A stretch of 64,000 bases of DNA, taken from positions 124,001 to 188,000 of the forward strand of contig CAZWSX010000001.1 in NCBI GenBank assembly GCA_964636985.1. The letters run 5' to 3'. A program made the translations under genes and the position numbers. The first letter of the stretch is position 1, and the number at the start of each line of letters is the position of its first letter. The notes under the pieces are model-generated. The model ran no database searches, had not been told where the DNA came from, and saw nothing but the letters and a program-made list of their open reading frames with translations. This DNA is from CAZWSX01 sp964636985 (lineage in GTDB: Bacteria; Planctomycetota; Planctomycetia; Pirellulales; Pirellulaceae). Positions 18,501-26,350 of the stretch are shown here, piece by piece.

Positions 18501-19266
18501 AGCTCGCAAGTTGTACGACGACGCGCGGAGGCTGCTGGATCGGATTGTCGAGAAGCGATTGCTGCGGGCTCACGCGGTGTACGGCTTCTGGCCGGCGAAT
18601 AGCATCGGCGATGACATTGCGCTGTACGCCGACGAACAACGCTCGCGCGAGGTGGCCCGGTTCTTTACGCTTCGCCAGCAGTGGGAGCGCAAGGGACAGG
18701 AGTCGTACCTCGCACTAGCCGATTTCGTCGCGCCGTTGGAAACGGGCAGGATCGATCACTTGGGAGCGTTTGTCGTCACCGCAGGCGACGGATGCGCTGA
18801 ATTGTGCGCCGAGTTCGACAAGGATTTCGATGACTACAACTCGATCATGACTAAGGCCCTGGCCGATCGCTTGGCGGAGGCGTTCGCCGAATGCCTGCAC
18901 CAGCAGGCCCGCAACGACTGGGGCTATGGCAAGAGCGAGTCGCTCACCGGCGCGGATTTGATCGAAGAGAAGTATCGCGGCATCCGCCCTGCTCCGGGCT
19001 ATCCATCGCAGCCCGACCATACCGAGAAGCCGGAGCTGTTCCGCCTGCTCGACGCCGAAAAGGCGACCGGCGTGAAGTTGACGGAAACCTACGCGATGTG
19101 GCCTGCAGCGAGTGTTTGCGGTTTGTACTTTGGCCATCCCGACGCTCGTTACTTTGCGCTCGATCGAATCACCAAGGATCAAGTGGAAGACTACGCCCGC
19201 CGCAAAGGGATGCCACTCTCGGTGATTGAGCGTTGGCTCTCGCCGAATCTTGGTTACGACAACTAA
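15544..19266 (+). CDS. metH: Cobalamin-dependent methionine synthase
   Basis: Transfers a methyl group from 5-methyltetrahydrofolate to homocysteine through cobalamin, making methionine. At 1240 residues it is full length, with all four modules. The homocysteine domain (about 20-350) has zinc-ligand motifs GMNCAVGP and GGCCGTTPDH. The pterin-binding domain (about 365-640) starts at FVMVGERTNVTGS. The cobalamin module carries the cofactor histidine in DVHDIGKN (about 774-781). The reactivation domain (about 930-1240) holds the AdoMet motif RPAPGYPSQPDH. The ATG at 15544 was taken because the homocysteine domain begins soon after. A palindromic repeat begins 23 bases after the stop. Confidence 0.97.
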   Translation: MLMSPPNIERPVSKTGSLLEQLLDERILIIDGSMGVLLRRYGLTEEEIRGEQFRNHSKDLKNFADILCLTQPEKVVQVHRDYLEAGADIVETNSFGASIVGADEFDISADVIRDVNLAAVACARKAVEEYNERTPHKPRFIAGSIGPTAKQLAISTDVNDAAKRGAEYQQMVDSYYHQVAALVEGGVDILLPETAIDTLNLKTCLFAIRKYFDDTGRRVPVMVSGTFQNGKTFVSGQSVEAFWNSICHIPLLTVGMNCAVGPGPMRSDIEELARVASARISCYPNAGLPNEMGQFDMGPAEFARHVGGFAEEGWVNIVGGCCGTTPDHIAAVAEAVKRTPPRKRPSAPPAWLRLSGTEAFTARPESNFVMVGERTNVTGSKAFARLIQNDQYEEAVEVARQQVAGGAVIIDVNMDADLLDGEAAMTRFLRLLAPDNLAGPVPVMIDSSKWSVIIAGLEAVQGKAIVNSISLKDGEETFLERARLIRRYGAAAVVMAFDEQGQAVEIDDKVRICQRAYKILTEQIGFPPEDIIFDPNILTVGTGIEEHNNYAINFIEATRQLKKLCPGAKVSGGVSNISFSFRGNDPMREAMHSAFLFHAIKAGMDMGIVNAGQLEVYENIPKDLLERVEDVLFNRRPDATERLIEFAATIKGKGKAAATEDLSWRDGSVEDRLAHALVSGIDKFIDGDVEEARQSCTRCLDIIEGPLMKGMSIVGDLFGSGKMFLPQVVKSARVMKKAVAYLLPFMEKEKAASGAEAASSRGRVLLATVKGDVHDIGKNIVGVVLGCNNYEVIDLGVMVSADKILDTAVEKGVDIIGLSGLITPSLDEMVHVGKEMQRRQLVVPLLIGGATTSAKHTAVKIAPVYENPIVHVLDASRCVGVVDKLLNPETISQYDADNRKMQAELVASFQKRRQTLVSFEEATNKKLKLDWDKAPLERPGFTGPKTLRDFSLEKLVEYIDWSPFFMTWELKGKYPKIFDDATVGKEARKLYDDARRLLDRIVEKRLLRAHAVYGFWPANSIGDDIALYADEQRSREVARFFTLRQQWERKGQESYLALADFVAPLETGRIDHLGAFVVTAGDGCAELCAEFDKDFDDYNSIMTKALADRLAEAFAECLHQQARNDWGYGKSESLTGADLIEEKYRGIRPAPGYPSQPDHTEKPELFRLLDAEKATGVKLTETYAMWPAASVCGLYFGHPDARYFALDRITKDQVEDYARRKGMPLSVIERWLSPNLGYDN

Positions 19267-19288
19267 GAAAAAGTTGGCAGACAAGGAA

Positions 19289-19420
19289 GTGGGCCAGACA
19301 ATCCTGTCTGGCCGCGGTGGGCCGTCTCTTATCAGGTGTTGTGAGAGCGGCGAAACTGCTGCTCTTAGACTGTCCGATAAAGCGATCCGCACTGCGCACA
19401 GACAAGATTGTCTGTGCCAC
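19289..19420. repeat. Dispersed palindromic element, copy 1 (132 bp)
   Basis: Begins GTGGGCC and ends GTGCCAC. The left hairpin is GGCCAGACA-ATCC-TGTCTGGCC (19292-19313). The right hairpin is GCACAGACA-AGAT-TGTCTGTGC (19396-19417). A central AGAGC...GCTCT stem lies between them. The same element recurs inverted at 26220-26350 and direct at 30321-30452. It lies 22 bases after the metH stop. No open reading frame of interest is inside; its length and terminal palindromes resemble REP/BIME or MITE elements. Confidence 0.9.
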
Positions 19421-19440
19421 GTCGGACAGGATGCTACCAT

Positions 19441-19482
19441 GGAGGCTCCCCCCCCACGCCCCTTTGGAGCCTCCTGCCATGG
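19441..19482 (+). promoter_or_regulatory. Leader hairpin that hides the ribosome site of the oxidoreductase at 19479
   Basis: A perfect 9-bp inverted repeat GGAGGCTCC (19441-19449) / GGAGCCTCC (19466-19474). The 3' arm contains the only Shine-Dalgarno (GGAG, 19466-19469), and the ATG follows at 19479. The stem can extend with a 4-base bulge so that CCAT before the first arm pairs with ATGG of the start codon. This would restrain translation unless opened. Confidence 0.5.
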
Positions 19483-20738
19483 CCATTTCTCGCCGGACTG
19501 CCATTCGCTCGCTTGCCGCTTCGGTGGTGATCTCCCCTGCCCTGTATCGCGCGGCGCATGCGGCCGATGCTCCTCCGAGCGACAAGATTCGCCTCGCGTT
19601 CGTCGGCGTTGGAAATCAAGGCTCGGGAAATCTGAAGGCCTTCCTGAAACAAGAAGATGTCACGGTCGTGGCCGTGTGCGATGTCGACAGCAAGCGGCTT
19701 GAAACGGCTGCCGCCGAAGTCCTTAAGCAAACGGGCGTCGAGCCCATTGTCGAAGGCGATTACCGAAGACTACTGGAGCGGAAGGATGTCGATGCGTTGG
19801 TGGTGACAACTCCCGATCACTGGCACGCACTGATCACTGTGGACGCCTGTCGCGCGGGTAAGGATGTCTACTGCGAGAAGCCACTTTCGCTCACCATCAG
19901 CGAAGGGCGAGCGATGGTGAATGCCGCTCGCGATGGGAAGCGAATCGTTCAAACGGGGAGTCAGCAACGATCGGATGCCAACTTTCGGCGGGCTTGCGAA
20001 CTGGTTCGCAGCGGCGCGGTCGGGAAGGTTCATACGGTTAAAGTCGGTTTGCCAGGGGTGAACTTCAGCCCGCCGCCGGTGCCCGATAGCGATCCGCCGA
20101 TGGAACTCGATTACCAGCGCTGGCTCGGCCCGGCACCGGATCGGCCGTATAACGCCAAGCGTGTTCACTATCTGTTTCGCTTCTTTTGGGATTACTCCGG
20201 CGGGCAGCAAACCAATTTTGGTGCGCACCACCTCGATATCGCCCAATGGGGCCTCGGCCGCGATAACAGTGGGCCGGTCTCGGTGACGGGCGAAGCGAAG
20301 TTCCAGAAGGATGGTTGGTACGAAGTCCCCGAGTGGTCGAAGATCGAATACACGTACGACGATGGCGTGAAACTTCTGTGTGGCCAGGACTTCGCACACG
20401 GGACGCTCTTCGAAGGGGACAAAGGCAAGCTGTTTGTGAGTCGAGGGCAATTCAACGCCGATCCCGTTTCGATTGCGGAGACGCCCCGCACGGTGAAACT
20501 CACCGAGAGCGGCAACCATCACCGAAATTGGCTCGATTGCATCAAGAGCCGCGAACTGCCGATTTGCGACGTCGAGATCGGGCACCGCTCGGCCACGGTT
20601 TGCCACTTAGGCAACATTGCCATCCGCAGCGGCAAGAAAGTGACTTGGGACCCGGTGGCGGAAAAGATTGTCGGCGACGACGAGACAGCCGCGATGGTGG
20701 AGAGACCGTACCGCAAGCCTTGGTCTCTTAAAGGCTAA
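19479..20738 (+). CDS. Tat-exported Gfo/Idh/MocA-family oxidoreductase
   Basis: A 419-residue NAD(P)-dependent sugar or polyol oxidoreductase. The N-terminus MAISRRTAIRSLAASVV is a twin-arginine signal ending near AHAADA, so the protein is exported folded. The Rossmann fold starts RLAFVGVGNQGSGN. The family motif with the catalytic lysine is CEKP (132-135), and the C-terminal alpha/beta domain contains SGGQQTNFGAHHLDIAQWG. Planctomycetes carry many such secreted paralogues, thought to act on sugars from polysaccharides; the substrate cannot be told. The start at 19479 was chosen because the Tat motif follows at once; longer frames run into the upstream repeat. Confidence 0.93.
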   Translation: MAISRRTAIRSLAASVVISPALYRAAHAADAPPSDKIRLAFVGVGNQGSGNLKAFLKQEDVTVVAVCDVDSKRLETAAAEVLKQTGVEPIVEGDYRRLLERKDVDALVVTTPDHWHALITVDACRAGKDVYCEKPLSLTISEGRAMVNAARDGKRIVQTGSQQRSDANFRRACELVRSGAVGKVHTVKVGLPGVNFSPPPVPDSDPPMELDYQRWLGPAPDRPYNAKRVHYLFRFFWDYSGGQQTNFGAHHLDIAQWGLGRDNSGPVSVTGEAKFQKDGWYEVPEWSKIEYTYDDGVKLLCGQDFAHGTLFEGDKGKLFVSRGQFNADPVSIAETPRTVKLTESGNHHRNWLDCIKSRELPICDVEIGHRSATVCHLGNIAIRSGKKVTWDPVAEKIVGDDETAAMVERPYRKPWSLKG

Positions 20739-20753
20739 GTTCACGGGGCAAAG

Positions 20754-21437
20754 TTAACGCGGTCCAAACGCTGCGTAGGCAAAGAAGAGAAATCCGCCGA
20801 CCATGAAAAGCGTGACCGGCAACGAAACGACCCACGCCCATACGACGCGGGACTTTCCTTCACTCGATAGATGCTGATATTGATCGAGGCGGCCAATGAG
20901 CTGCCAAGTGATCGCCGGCGCGATGAAGGGGAGAAAAATAGACACCACCGCGCCGCGAAACATGCGGCGCGCGTCGCCCTCGAAATCCTCCTTTTCTTCA
21001 TCGGCGTCGTGATCACTATCATCTAAGTCGTCTGCATCCGCAGCTTCGACTTTGCTGGTGCGGACTGAGACACCGGCCGGTGACGCATACGGATTGTCTT
21101 CGAGTTCGTCGGTAGCCTTTTGCCCGGCGGAGGAAAACTCCATGGGGGGTAGCGGCGCTTCTTTCTCGACCTTGGCGAATTCCATATCGTCGTCGATGTT
21201 GCCTTCGACGTCCTCGCCTTCGTCGAGAGGCTCTTGGGCTTCCAGAAGGTAGACGGCGCGTTCGGCATCAGCCTCGTCGACTTGAAGTTCCACGCCTTGC
21301 ATCCAATTTCCGTAATAAGCATTCAAGCCCAGCGCCGAGTTTGTCACGGCTTGAATGCCGGCGCTCGCCAACACATTGCGGGCCACTTCCGCCGAGACTG
21401 CGCTGGGAAAATGAGCGATCGTGACGAGGTTGGCCAT
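20754..21437 (-). CDS. DUF2007-type membrane protein (putative signal-transducing domain)
   Basis: A 227-residue protein. Residues 1-70 (MANLVTIAHFPSAVSAEVAR ... VDEADAERAVYLLE) match the DUF2007 'putative prokaryotic signal transducing' fold as I remember it. A highly acidic linker (about 70-150) follows, then two membrane helices (about 165-182 VVSIFLPFIAPAITWQLI and about 202-222 WVVSLPVTLFMVGGFLFF). The soluble domain would face the cytoplasm. Its function is unknown. It is convergent with the oxidoreductase (15 bases between stops). Confidence 0.75.
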   Translation of the reverse strand: MANLVTIAHFPSAVSAEVARNVLASAGIQAVTNSALGLNAYYGNWMQGVELQVDEADAERAVYLLEAQEPLDEGEDVEGNIDDDMEFAKVEKEAPLPPMEFSSAGQKATDELEDNPYASPAGVSVRTSKVEAADADDLDDSDHDADEEKEDFEGDARRMFRGAVVSIFLPFIAPAITWQLIGRLDQYQHLSSEGKSRVVWAWVVSLPVTLFMVGGFLFFAYAAFGPR

Positions 21438-21527
21438 GTGATTCCCCTCGAAGAAAGTGGACTGATCTCCGTTGTGTTAGTGTATGTCTGTACAATGGGT
21501 TTGCAATAGCGCGGGACGATCGCACCC

Positions 21528-22976
21528 TCAGCTACTCGGACCCGCGCGGACTCGCGCGTCACGAATGGTTCGCTCCATCGTTTGCAAAATTGCTGCGTCG
21601 GTGGGGAGAGGTGTTTTCAGAACGGGACGCAGCGCTAAAGGGATTTCGTCCATCCGGTAGACGGTGCCTCCGGTTTCCAAGCCGAACATCGCCGTTCGAA
21701 ATCCAACCGTCGCCTCGCGCAAGAGATCGCTGTCGACAGAAGAGAAGACGATCGTCGGAATCTCGCGCAGCCGCTGGCGGGCTTCGGTTGTGAAATCGGG
21801 CATGGGGTCGTTGCCGACGACCATCGCGGCATCGGCTTCTCCGCGGGCGAGTTGCCGGCTGGTGTTGAATTCGCCCGGCGTATAGCGCGGGTAACCACGG
21901 GAAAGATTTACGCAGAAGGGATAGCCGGTCGACCAGGCCACCACTTTGTCGGCGCCCGTCACGTTTCCACGCTGGCGAACCGAGCGGCAGATCCACCGTG
22001 TGTAGGCGTTCATTTCGCCTGCCAAGCGCAGCATCGCTTCGCAGTTGTTGTACTGGCCGCGGGTCCGCATCAGGCCCATTCCAAATAAGAGTGCCCCGTA
22101 GTTGGCGACCTTCATCCGCTCCATCAATTCGGCCCAGACGCTAAGCGGTACGCCGGTAGCTGCTTCGACGGCGGCTGCATCGGGCACGATTCCTTTTGCA
22201 AGCGCGCGCAGCGCCCATAGCGCGTCGAAATCGGAACCGGGTTTGAGGATGATTGCCTGATCGGCTTGGCGGGTGGTCTCTGTTTCGCGAATGTCGACCA
22301 CGACGACGTGCCGGCCGGCGCGGCCTTTGGGGACGAACAGCCCTTCCTTATCGATTGTGTATTTCGAGAGGAGGCGCGGTTGGTTCTCGGCGGGATTGGC
22401 TCCCCAATAGATGATCAGGTTGCTGCGGTTGCCGATCTCGCCGAGCGAGCAGGTAACCTTGCCGACGTTCTGAAAGGCCATGATCGACGGGGCATGGCCG
22501 AAACTGGTGGCGGTGTCGATGGTGCCGCCGACCCAGTCGGCGATTTTGACAGCCGCTTGCTGGGCTTCGCACGTCGTTTCGCCGAAGCCGTAGATCAACG
22601 GGTATTTGGCCGACGTGAGGATTTCGATCGCCGCCGAAATCCCATCTTCAACCTTGGCCGGCTTGCCGCGGATGGTGCAGACCGCCGCGGGGAGCGGGCG
22701 GGGCTGCCGAAACCATGCTTTGCCAAGTTCGCAGGCGTTGGTCACCTGCGTCACTTTGCCCCCTTCGACGACGGCCGTGATGTCGTCGCACATGCAGCTG
22801 CATTGCAAGCAGGTGGCGTCACGGACGACGTAGTTACCGACGGCCGCTGGAGCATTGGAGCCGGTCGTTTCCGGACCTGGCAGTTCCTGATTTGGCGTTT
22901 TCTGATTTGTCGGCGAACTCAAGATGGGTCTATCAAAAAAGGCTAATGAAACGGTTTCGGGGGGCGAATTTCGCAT
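21528..22976 (-). CDS. fhcB: Formylmethanofuran dehydrogenase subunit B homologue (FhcB/FwdB)
   Basis: A 482-residue member of the molybdopterin oxidoreductase superfamily. The N-terminal 4Fe-4S motif CLQCSCMCDD (56-65) is diagnostic for subunit B of formylmethanofuran dehydrogenase and of the bacterial formyltransferase/hydrolase complex. The rest follows the subunit (SFGHAPSIMAFQ, YWGANPAENQPR, WICRSVRQRGNVTGADKV). In bacteria with tetrahydromethanopterin-linked C1 metabolism the complex releases formate from formyl-H4MPT. A Pro/Thr-rich extension of about 45 residues precedes the domain. The partner subunits A, C and D are not adjacent, so the complex is encoded in pieces. It is divergent from the cytochrome gene, with 126 bases between starts. 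Confidence 0.88.
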   Translation of the reverse strand: MRNSPPETVSLAFFDRPILSSPTNQKTPNQELPGPETTGSNAPAAVGNYVVRDATCLQCSCMCDDITAVVEGGKVTQVTNACELGKAWFRQPRPLPAAVCTIRGKPAKVEDGISAAIEILTSAKYPLIYGFGETTCEAQQAAVKIADWVGGTIDTATSFGHAPSIMAFQNVGKVTCSLGEIGNRSNLIIYWGANPAENQPRLLSKYTIDKEGLFVPKGRAGRHVVVVDIRETETTRQADQAIILKPGSDFDALWALRALAKGIVPDAAAVEAATGVPLSVWAELMERMKVANYGALLFGMGLMRTRGQYNNCEAMLRLAGEMNAYTRWICRSVRQRGNVTGADKVVAWSTGYPFCVNLSRGYPRYTPGEFNTSRQLARGEADAAMVVGNDPMPDFTTEARQRLREIPTIVFSSVDSDLLREATVGFRTAMFGLETGGTVYRMDEIPLALRPVLKTPLPTDAAILQTMERTIRDARVRAGPSS

Positions 22977-23102
22977 CGTGAAAGGGTTAACCCGCTGTTC
23001 CTCAAGCGGTTAGGCCAAAAGCCCTTGCCGCGATCACTACAATGGGTTGAGTCGGCCTCCAACGCGAAGAGCCGCCATTGTAGTGTCCGCAAGGAGTTTT
23101 GC

Positions 23103-24578
23103 GTGGTCGTCAGGACGAACATGTCGCGAATCGAACCCGGGTGGCTGCTCGCCGTCGCCGCGATTGTGGCGGCGCTCGCCGTGGCGTGTGCCTGTGCAAT
23201 TGGCAAGGGGGAAGAAACCGCCAAGGCCGACTCGAATAACACCATTACCATTCACGGCGACGTGATCCACCTCGACGCCGAAGCGGCAGACCGGGGTTAT
23301 CACTATCTGGTCGACAAGGCCTACATCACGCCTGATTTTACGGAGAAGGTTTTCAACGACGTCTGGCAGAAGTGGCCCGAACCACTTCGCACGCAGGCCG
23401 AAGCGGCCTCGCCAGAAGAACGACGGAAGATGGCGTTCGAGCGGTATGGACTGACGCCAAGGTTGGACGATCCAACTAAGCCGCTGCAATACGTGGTCGA
23501 CGCCAAGGGGAACTGGACGCTGAATTGTTTTGGCTGCCACGGCGGGCAGGTTGGCGGAAAAGTTTGGCCCGGCTTGCCTAATTCTCGCATCGCTCTGACC
23601 ACGCTCACCGAAGAAACTCGATCACTCAAACTCGACCGGGAACTGCCGCTGTCGCGGTTTGACCTTGGCTCCGCTTTTGTTCCGCTGGGATCGACGGATG
23701 GCTCGACCAATGCCGTGATGTTCGGCGTGGTGTTGATGGGCTTCCGCGATAAAGAGCTGAACGTTCTTACTCGTCCGCCGCCTCCGCTGGTGAATCACGA
23801 CATGGACGCGATTCCGTGGTGGCACTTCAAACACAAGACGCGACTGTACGTCGACAATTTTGCGCCCAAGGGGCATCGGGGCTTGATGCAGTTCATGCTC
23901 ATCCGGCAGAACGGGCCCGAGAAATTTCGCGAGTGGGCGAAGGAGTTTGCCGATGTGTTCGCGTACATCGAATCGGTTCGGCCGCCAGAGTATCCGTACG
24001 CGATCGATCAGCCACTGGCAGCAAAGGGAAAAGTTGCTTTCGAAAGAAACTGCGCAGAATGCCACGGCAAGTATGGACCACGCGATGCCAGAGGAACAAC
24101 GGTTGTCGAATATCCCGAGCGGGTGGTCGAGATCGACGATATTGGAACGGACCGAGTCCGTTTCGACGCGCTAACGCCACAGGGCCGCAAGCACTACGGC
24201 GATAGCTGGTTCAACGGCTACGGCGATCCTCCGACTGTCGACAAACCAGTCGGATACATCGCGCCGCCGCTGGATGGCGTTTGGGCGAGCGCGCCCTATT
24301 TTCACAACGGAAGCGTGCCGACGCTGTGGCACGTTCTGCATCCCGAAGCGCGGCCGAAAGTGTGGACGCGCACGCCGTCGGGCTACGACGAGAAGCACGT
24401 AGGCCTGGAAATGGAAGCCATGGAAAAAGTGCCCGCCGAGGTTGCCGAGATTCCATGGAGGCTGCGCCAGCATTTCGATACGACACAGCTGGGTAAATCG
24501 GCGGCCGGGCACGACTACCCTAATCGCCTCTCAGAAAGCGAAAAAAGGGAAGTCTTGGAGTATTTGAAGAGCCTGTAG
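23103..24578 (+). CDS. Exported diheme c-type cytochrome (RoxA/peroxidase-related)
   Basis: A 491-residue protein with two heme c sites: CFGCH (about 141-145) and CAECH (about 317-321). A membrane/signal segment near the start (WLLAVAAIVAALAVACACA) sends it across the membrane. Segments such as IPWWHFKHKTRLYVDNF between the hemes and APPLDGVWASAPYFHNGSVPTL after the second resemble the diheme peroxidase/RoxA-like group. I chose the GTG at 23103 because AAGGAG lies 6 bases upstream; ATG 23121 is the alternative. The role is probably periplasmic electron transfer or oxidation; its substrate is unknown. The last residues lead into a fold-back element 22 bases downstream. Confidence 0.85.
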   Translation: MVVRTNMSRIEPGWLLAVAAIVAALAVACACAIGKGEETAKADSNNTITIHGDVIHLDAEAADRGYHYLVDKAYITPDFTEKVFNDVWQKWPEPLRTQAEAASPEERRKMAFERYGLTPRLDDPTKPLQYVVDAKGNWTLNCFGCHGGQVGGKVWPGLPNSRIALTTLTEETRSLKLDRELPLSRFDLGSAFVPLGSTDGSTNAVMFGVVLMGFRDKELNVLTRPPPPLVNHDMDAIPWWHFKHKTRLYVDNFAPKGHRGLMQFMLIRQNGPEKFREWAKEFADVFAYIESVRPPEYPYAIDQPLAAKGKVAFERNCAECHGKYGPRDARGTTVVEYPERVVEIDDIGTDRVRFDALTPQGRKHYGDSWFNGYGDPPTVDKPVGYIAPPLDGVWASAPYFHNGSVPTLWHVLHPEARPKVWTRTPSGYDEKHVGLEMEAMEKVPAEVAEIPWRLRQHFDTTQLGKSAAGHDYPNRLSESEKREVLEYLKSL

Positions 24579-24600
24579 TTTTCGCCCTGGGAAGATTTTT

Positions 24601-24745
24601 GCCACAGAGGTCAAAAAGGACTCAGAGAAGAATGGGGGAAGGGGAGTCGAAGGAGAATGGGAGCAATTTCCTTCATCTCCCCATCTCCCATTCCCCCCTT
24701 CTCCCTTTCCATTCCGCTCTCTGAGGCCTCGGTGTCCTCTGTGGC
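24601..24745. repeat. 145-bp imperfect fold-back element before thiC
   Basis: Perfect 10-base ends GCCACAGAGG (24601-24610) and CCTCTGTGGC (24736-24745) bound two arms that pair along most of their length: a purine-rich left arm with AGAATGGGGGAAGGGGAG and a pyrimidine-rich right arm with CCCCATCTCCCATTCCCCC. It resembles a MITE or a large REP-type element. No second copy is in the window. Confidence 0.75.
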
Positions 24746-24860
24746 TAATCCCCTGCCCCTTGCACGTGCTGCGGGGTGGTCGAAAATCGTGGTTTTGCAT
24801 ACGATAAAGGGCGCTGTTGCTCTTACGTCACGCAGGTCCGACCACGCTTGATTTGGAATC

Positions 24861-26207
24861 ATGACCACACAACTGCAAGCCGCACGTGCTGGAAAAATCA
24901 CTCCTGAAATGGAGTTCGTCGCCAAACGCGAGAACCTCTCGCCGGAGCTAGTCAAGGACGAAGTCGCCGCGGGGCGGATGGTCATCCCGGCGAACAAGGT
25001 CCACCTGGCGGGCCGGCTCGAACCGATGTGCATCGGCATTGCCGCCAAATGCAAAATCAACGCCAACATCGGCAACTCGGCTGTTACCAGCAACGTTGAC
25101 GAGGAACTCGAGAAACTCCACGTCTCGGTCCACCACGGCGCCGACACGGTGATGGATCTCTCGACCGGCAAGGACATCGACAGCATCCGCAAGGCGATTG
25201 TGGATGCCTCGCCTGTGCCGATCGGGACGGTGCCGATCTACCAGGTGAACGAGCAGGTCAAAGGCGTGATCGAAGATCTCACGCCGCAGATGTTCCTCGA
25301 CATGGTCGAGCACCAAGCCAAGCAAGGGGTCGACTATATGACGATCCACTGCGGCCTCAAGCTCGAACACTTGCACCTGACGACCCACCGCGTGACCGGC
25401 ATCGTCAGTCGCGGCGGTTCGCTGATTGCCAAGTGGATGATGCACCATCGCAAGCAAAATCCGTTGTACACGCATTTCGACGACCTGTGCGCGATCATGC
25501 GTGAGTACGACGTGACGTGGAGCCTCGGCGACGGCTTGCGGCCTGGCTCGATTGCCGACGCCAGCGATGCCGCCCAATTCGCGGAACTGGATGTGCTCGG
25601 CGAACTGACCCAGCGCGGTTGGGAAAATGGTTGCCAGGTGATGGTCGAAGGTCCCGGCCATGTGCCGATGGACCAGATCGACATGAACATCAAGCGTCAG
25701 ATTGAAGTTTGCAAAGGCGCGCCGTTCTATGTGCTGGGACCCTTGGTCACCGACATTGCCCCTGGCTACGACCACATCACCAGCGCGATTGGCGCCGCTC
25801 TGGCCGGTTGGAGCGGAGCGGCGATGCTTTGCTACGTCACGCCGAAGGAACACCTTGGCCTGCCGAACCGCGAAGACGTGAAGCAAGGAGTGATCGCTTA
25901 CAAGATCGCAGCGCACGCGGCCGACCTGGCACGGCATCGCAAGGGCTCGCGCGATCGGGATGATGCTCTCAGCCGTGCCCGGTTTGGTTTCGATTGGAAC
26001 GAGCAATTCCGGTTGTCGCTCGACCCGGAAACGGCCAAGGCCTATCACGACGAAACGCTGCCGCAGGACACCTTCAAGAGCGCCCACTTCTGCAGCATGT
26101 GCGGACCGAAGTACTGCTCGATGAAGATCACCGAAGACATTCGCAAGATGGCAGATGCTGGTGAGTTGGTTGAGTTGAGCGGTTCGTCGACGGGCGGGCA
26201 AAGCTAG
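24861..26207 (+). CDS. thiC: Phosphomethylpyrimidine synthase (HMP-P synthase)
   Basis: Converts aminoimidazole ribotide to the pyrimidine phosphate of thiamin by an unusual radical-SAM rearrangement. At 448 residues it is the short bacterial/archaeal form, lacking the N-terminal domain of the 630-residue enterobacterial enzyme. The C-terminal cluster motif CSMCGPKYC (Cys411, Cys414, Cys419) is intact. So are family blocks such as IGTVPIYQVNEQVKG, YMTIHCGLKLEH and MVEGPGHVPMDQID. No thiamin-pyrophosphate riboswitch core is visible in the 282 bases upstream, which are instead filled by the fold-back element. A palindromic repeat follows 12 bases after the stop. Confidence 0.97.
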   Translation: MTTQLQAARAGKITPEMEFVAKRENLSPELVKDEVAAGRMVIPANKVHLAGRLEPMCIGIAAKCKINANIGNSAVTSNVDEELEKLHVSVHHGADTVMDLSTGKDIDSIRKAIVDASPVPIGTVPIYQVNEQVKGVIEDLTPQMFLDMVEHQAKQGVDYMTIHCGLKLEHLHLTTHRVTGIVSRGGSLIAKWMMHHRKQNPLYTHFDDLCAIMREYDVTWSLGDGLRPGSIADASDAAQFAELDVLGELTQRGWENGCQVMVEGPGHVPMDQIDMNIKRQIEVCKGAPFYVLGPLVTDIAPGYDHITSAIGAALAGWSGAAMLCYVTPKEHLGLPNREDVKQGVIAYKIAAHAADLARHRKGSRDRDDALSRARFGFDWNEQFRLSLDPETAKAYHDETLPQDTFKSAHFCSMCGPKYCSMKITEDIRKMADAGELVELSGSSTGGQS

Positions 26208-26219
26208 CACTAGATGAAG

Positions 26220-26350
26220 GTGGCACAGACAATCCTGTCTGTGCGCAGTGCGGTTAGCGTTTAAGAAACTTGAAGAGCGGCGGTTTGGCTGCTCTCAAAC
26301 TGCTCAATAAGGGAAAGTCCACCGCGGCCAGACAGGATTGTCTGGCCCAC
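26220..26350. repeat. Dispersed palindromic element, copy 2 (131 bp, inverted relative to copies 1 and 3)
   Basis: The left hairpin is GCACAGACA-ATCC-TGTCTGTGC (26223-26244). The right hairpin is GGCCAGACA-GGAT-TGTCTGGCC (26326-26347), with a central AGAGC...GCTCT stem. Read on the minus strand it aligns end to end with the other two copies. It starts 12 bases after the thiC stop. Confidence 0.9.

Noticed and set aside
16144..18639. Open frame of 831 codons on the minus strand inside metH
   Set aside because: Full-length metH with all catalytic motifs occupies the plus strand. The antisense frame is the usual GC-rich codon shadow with no recognisable domain.
23130..23160. tRNA-like TCGAACCCGGGT string
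   Set aside because: It lies inside the cytochrome coding frame and has no matching acceptor or anticodon stems around it.
24746..24860. Possible TPP riboswitch upstream of thiC
   Set aside because: The conserved thi-box bases are absent; the space is mostly an inverted-repeat element.
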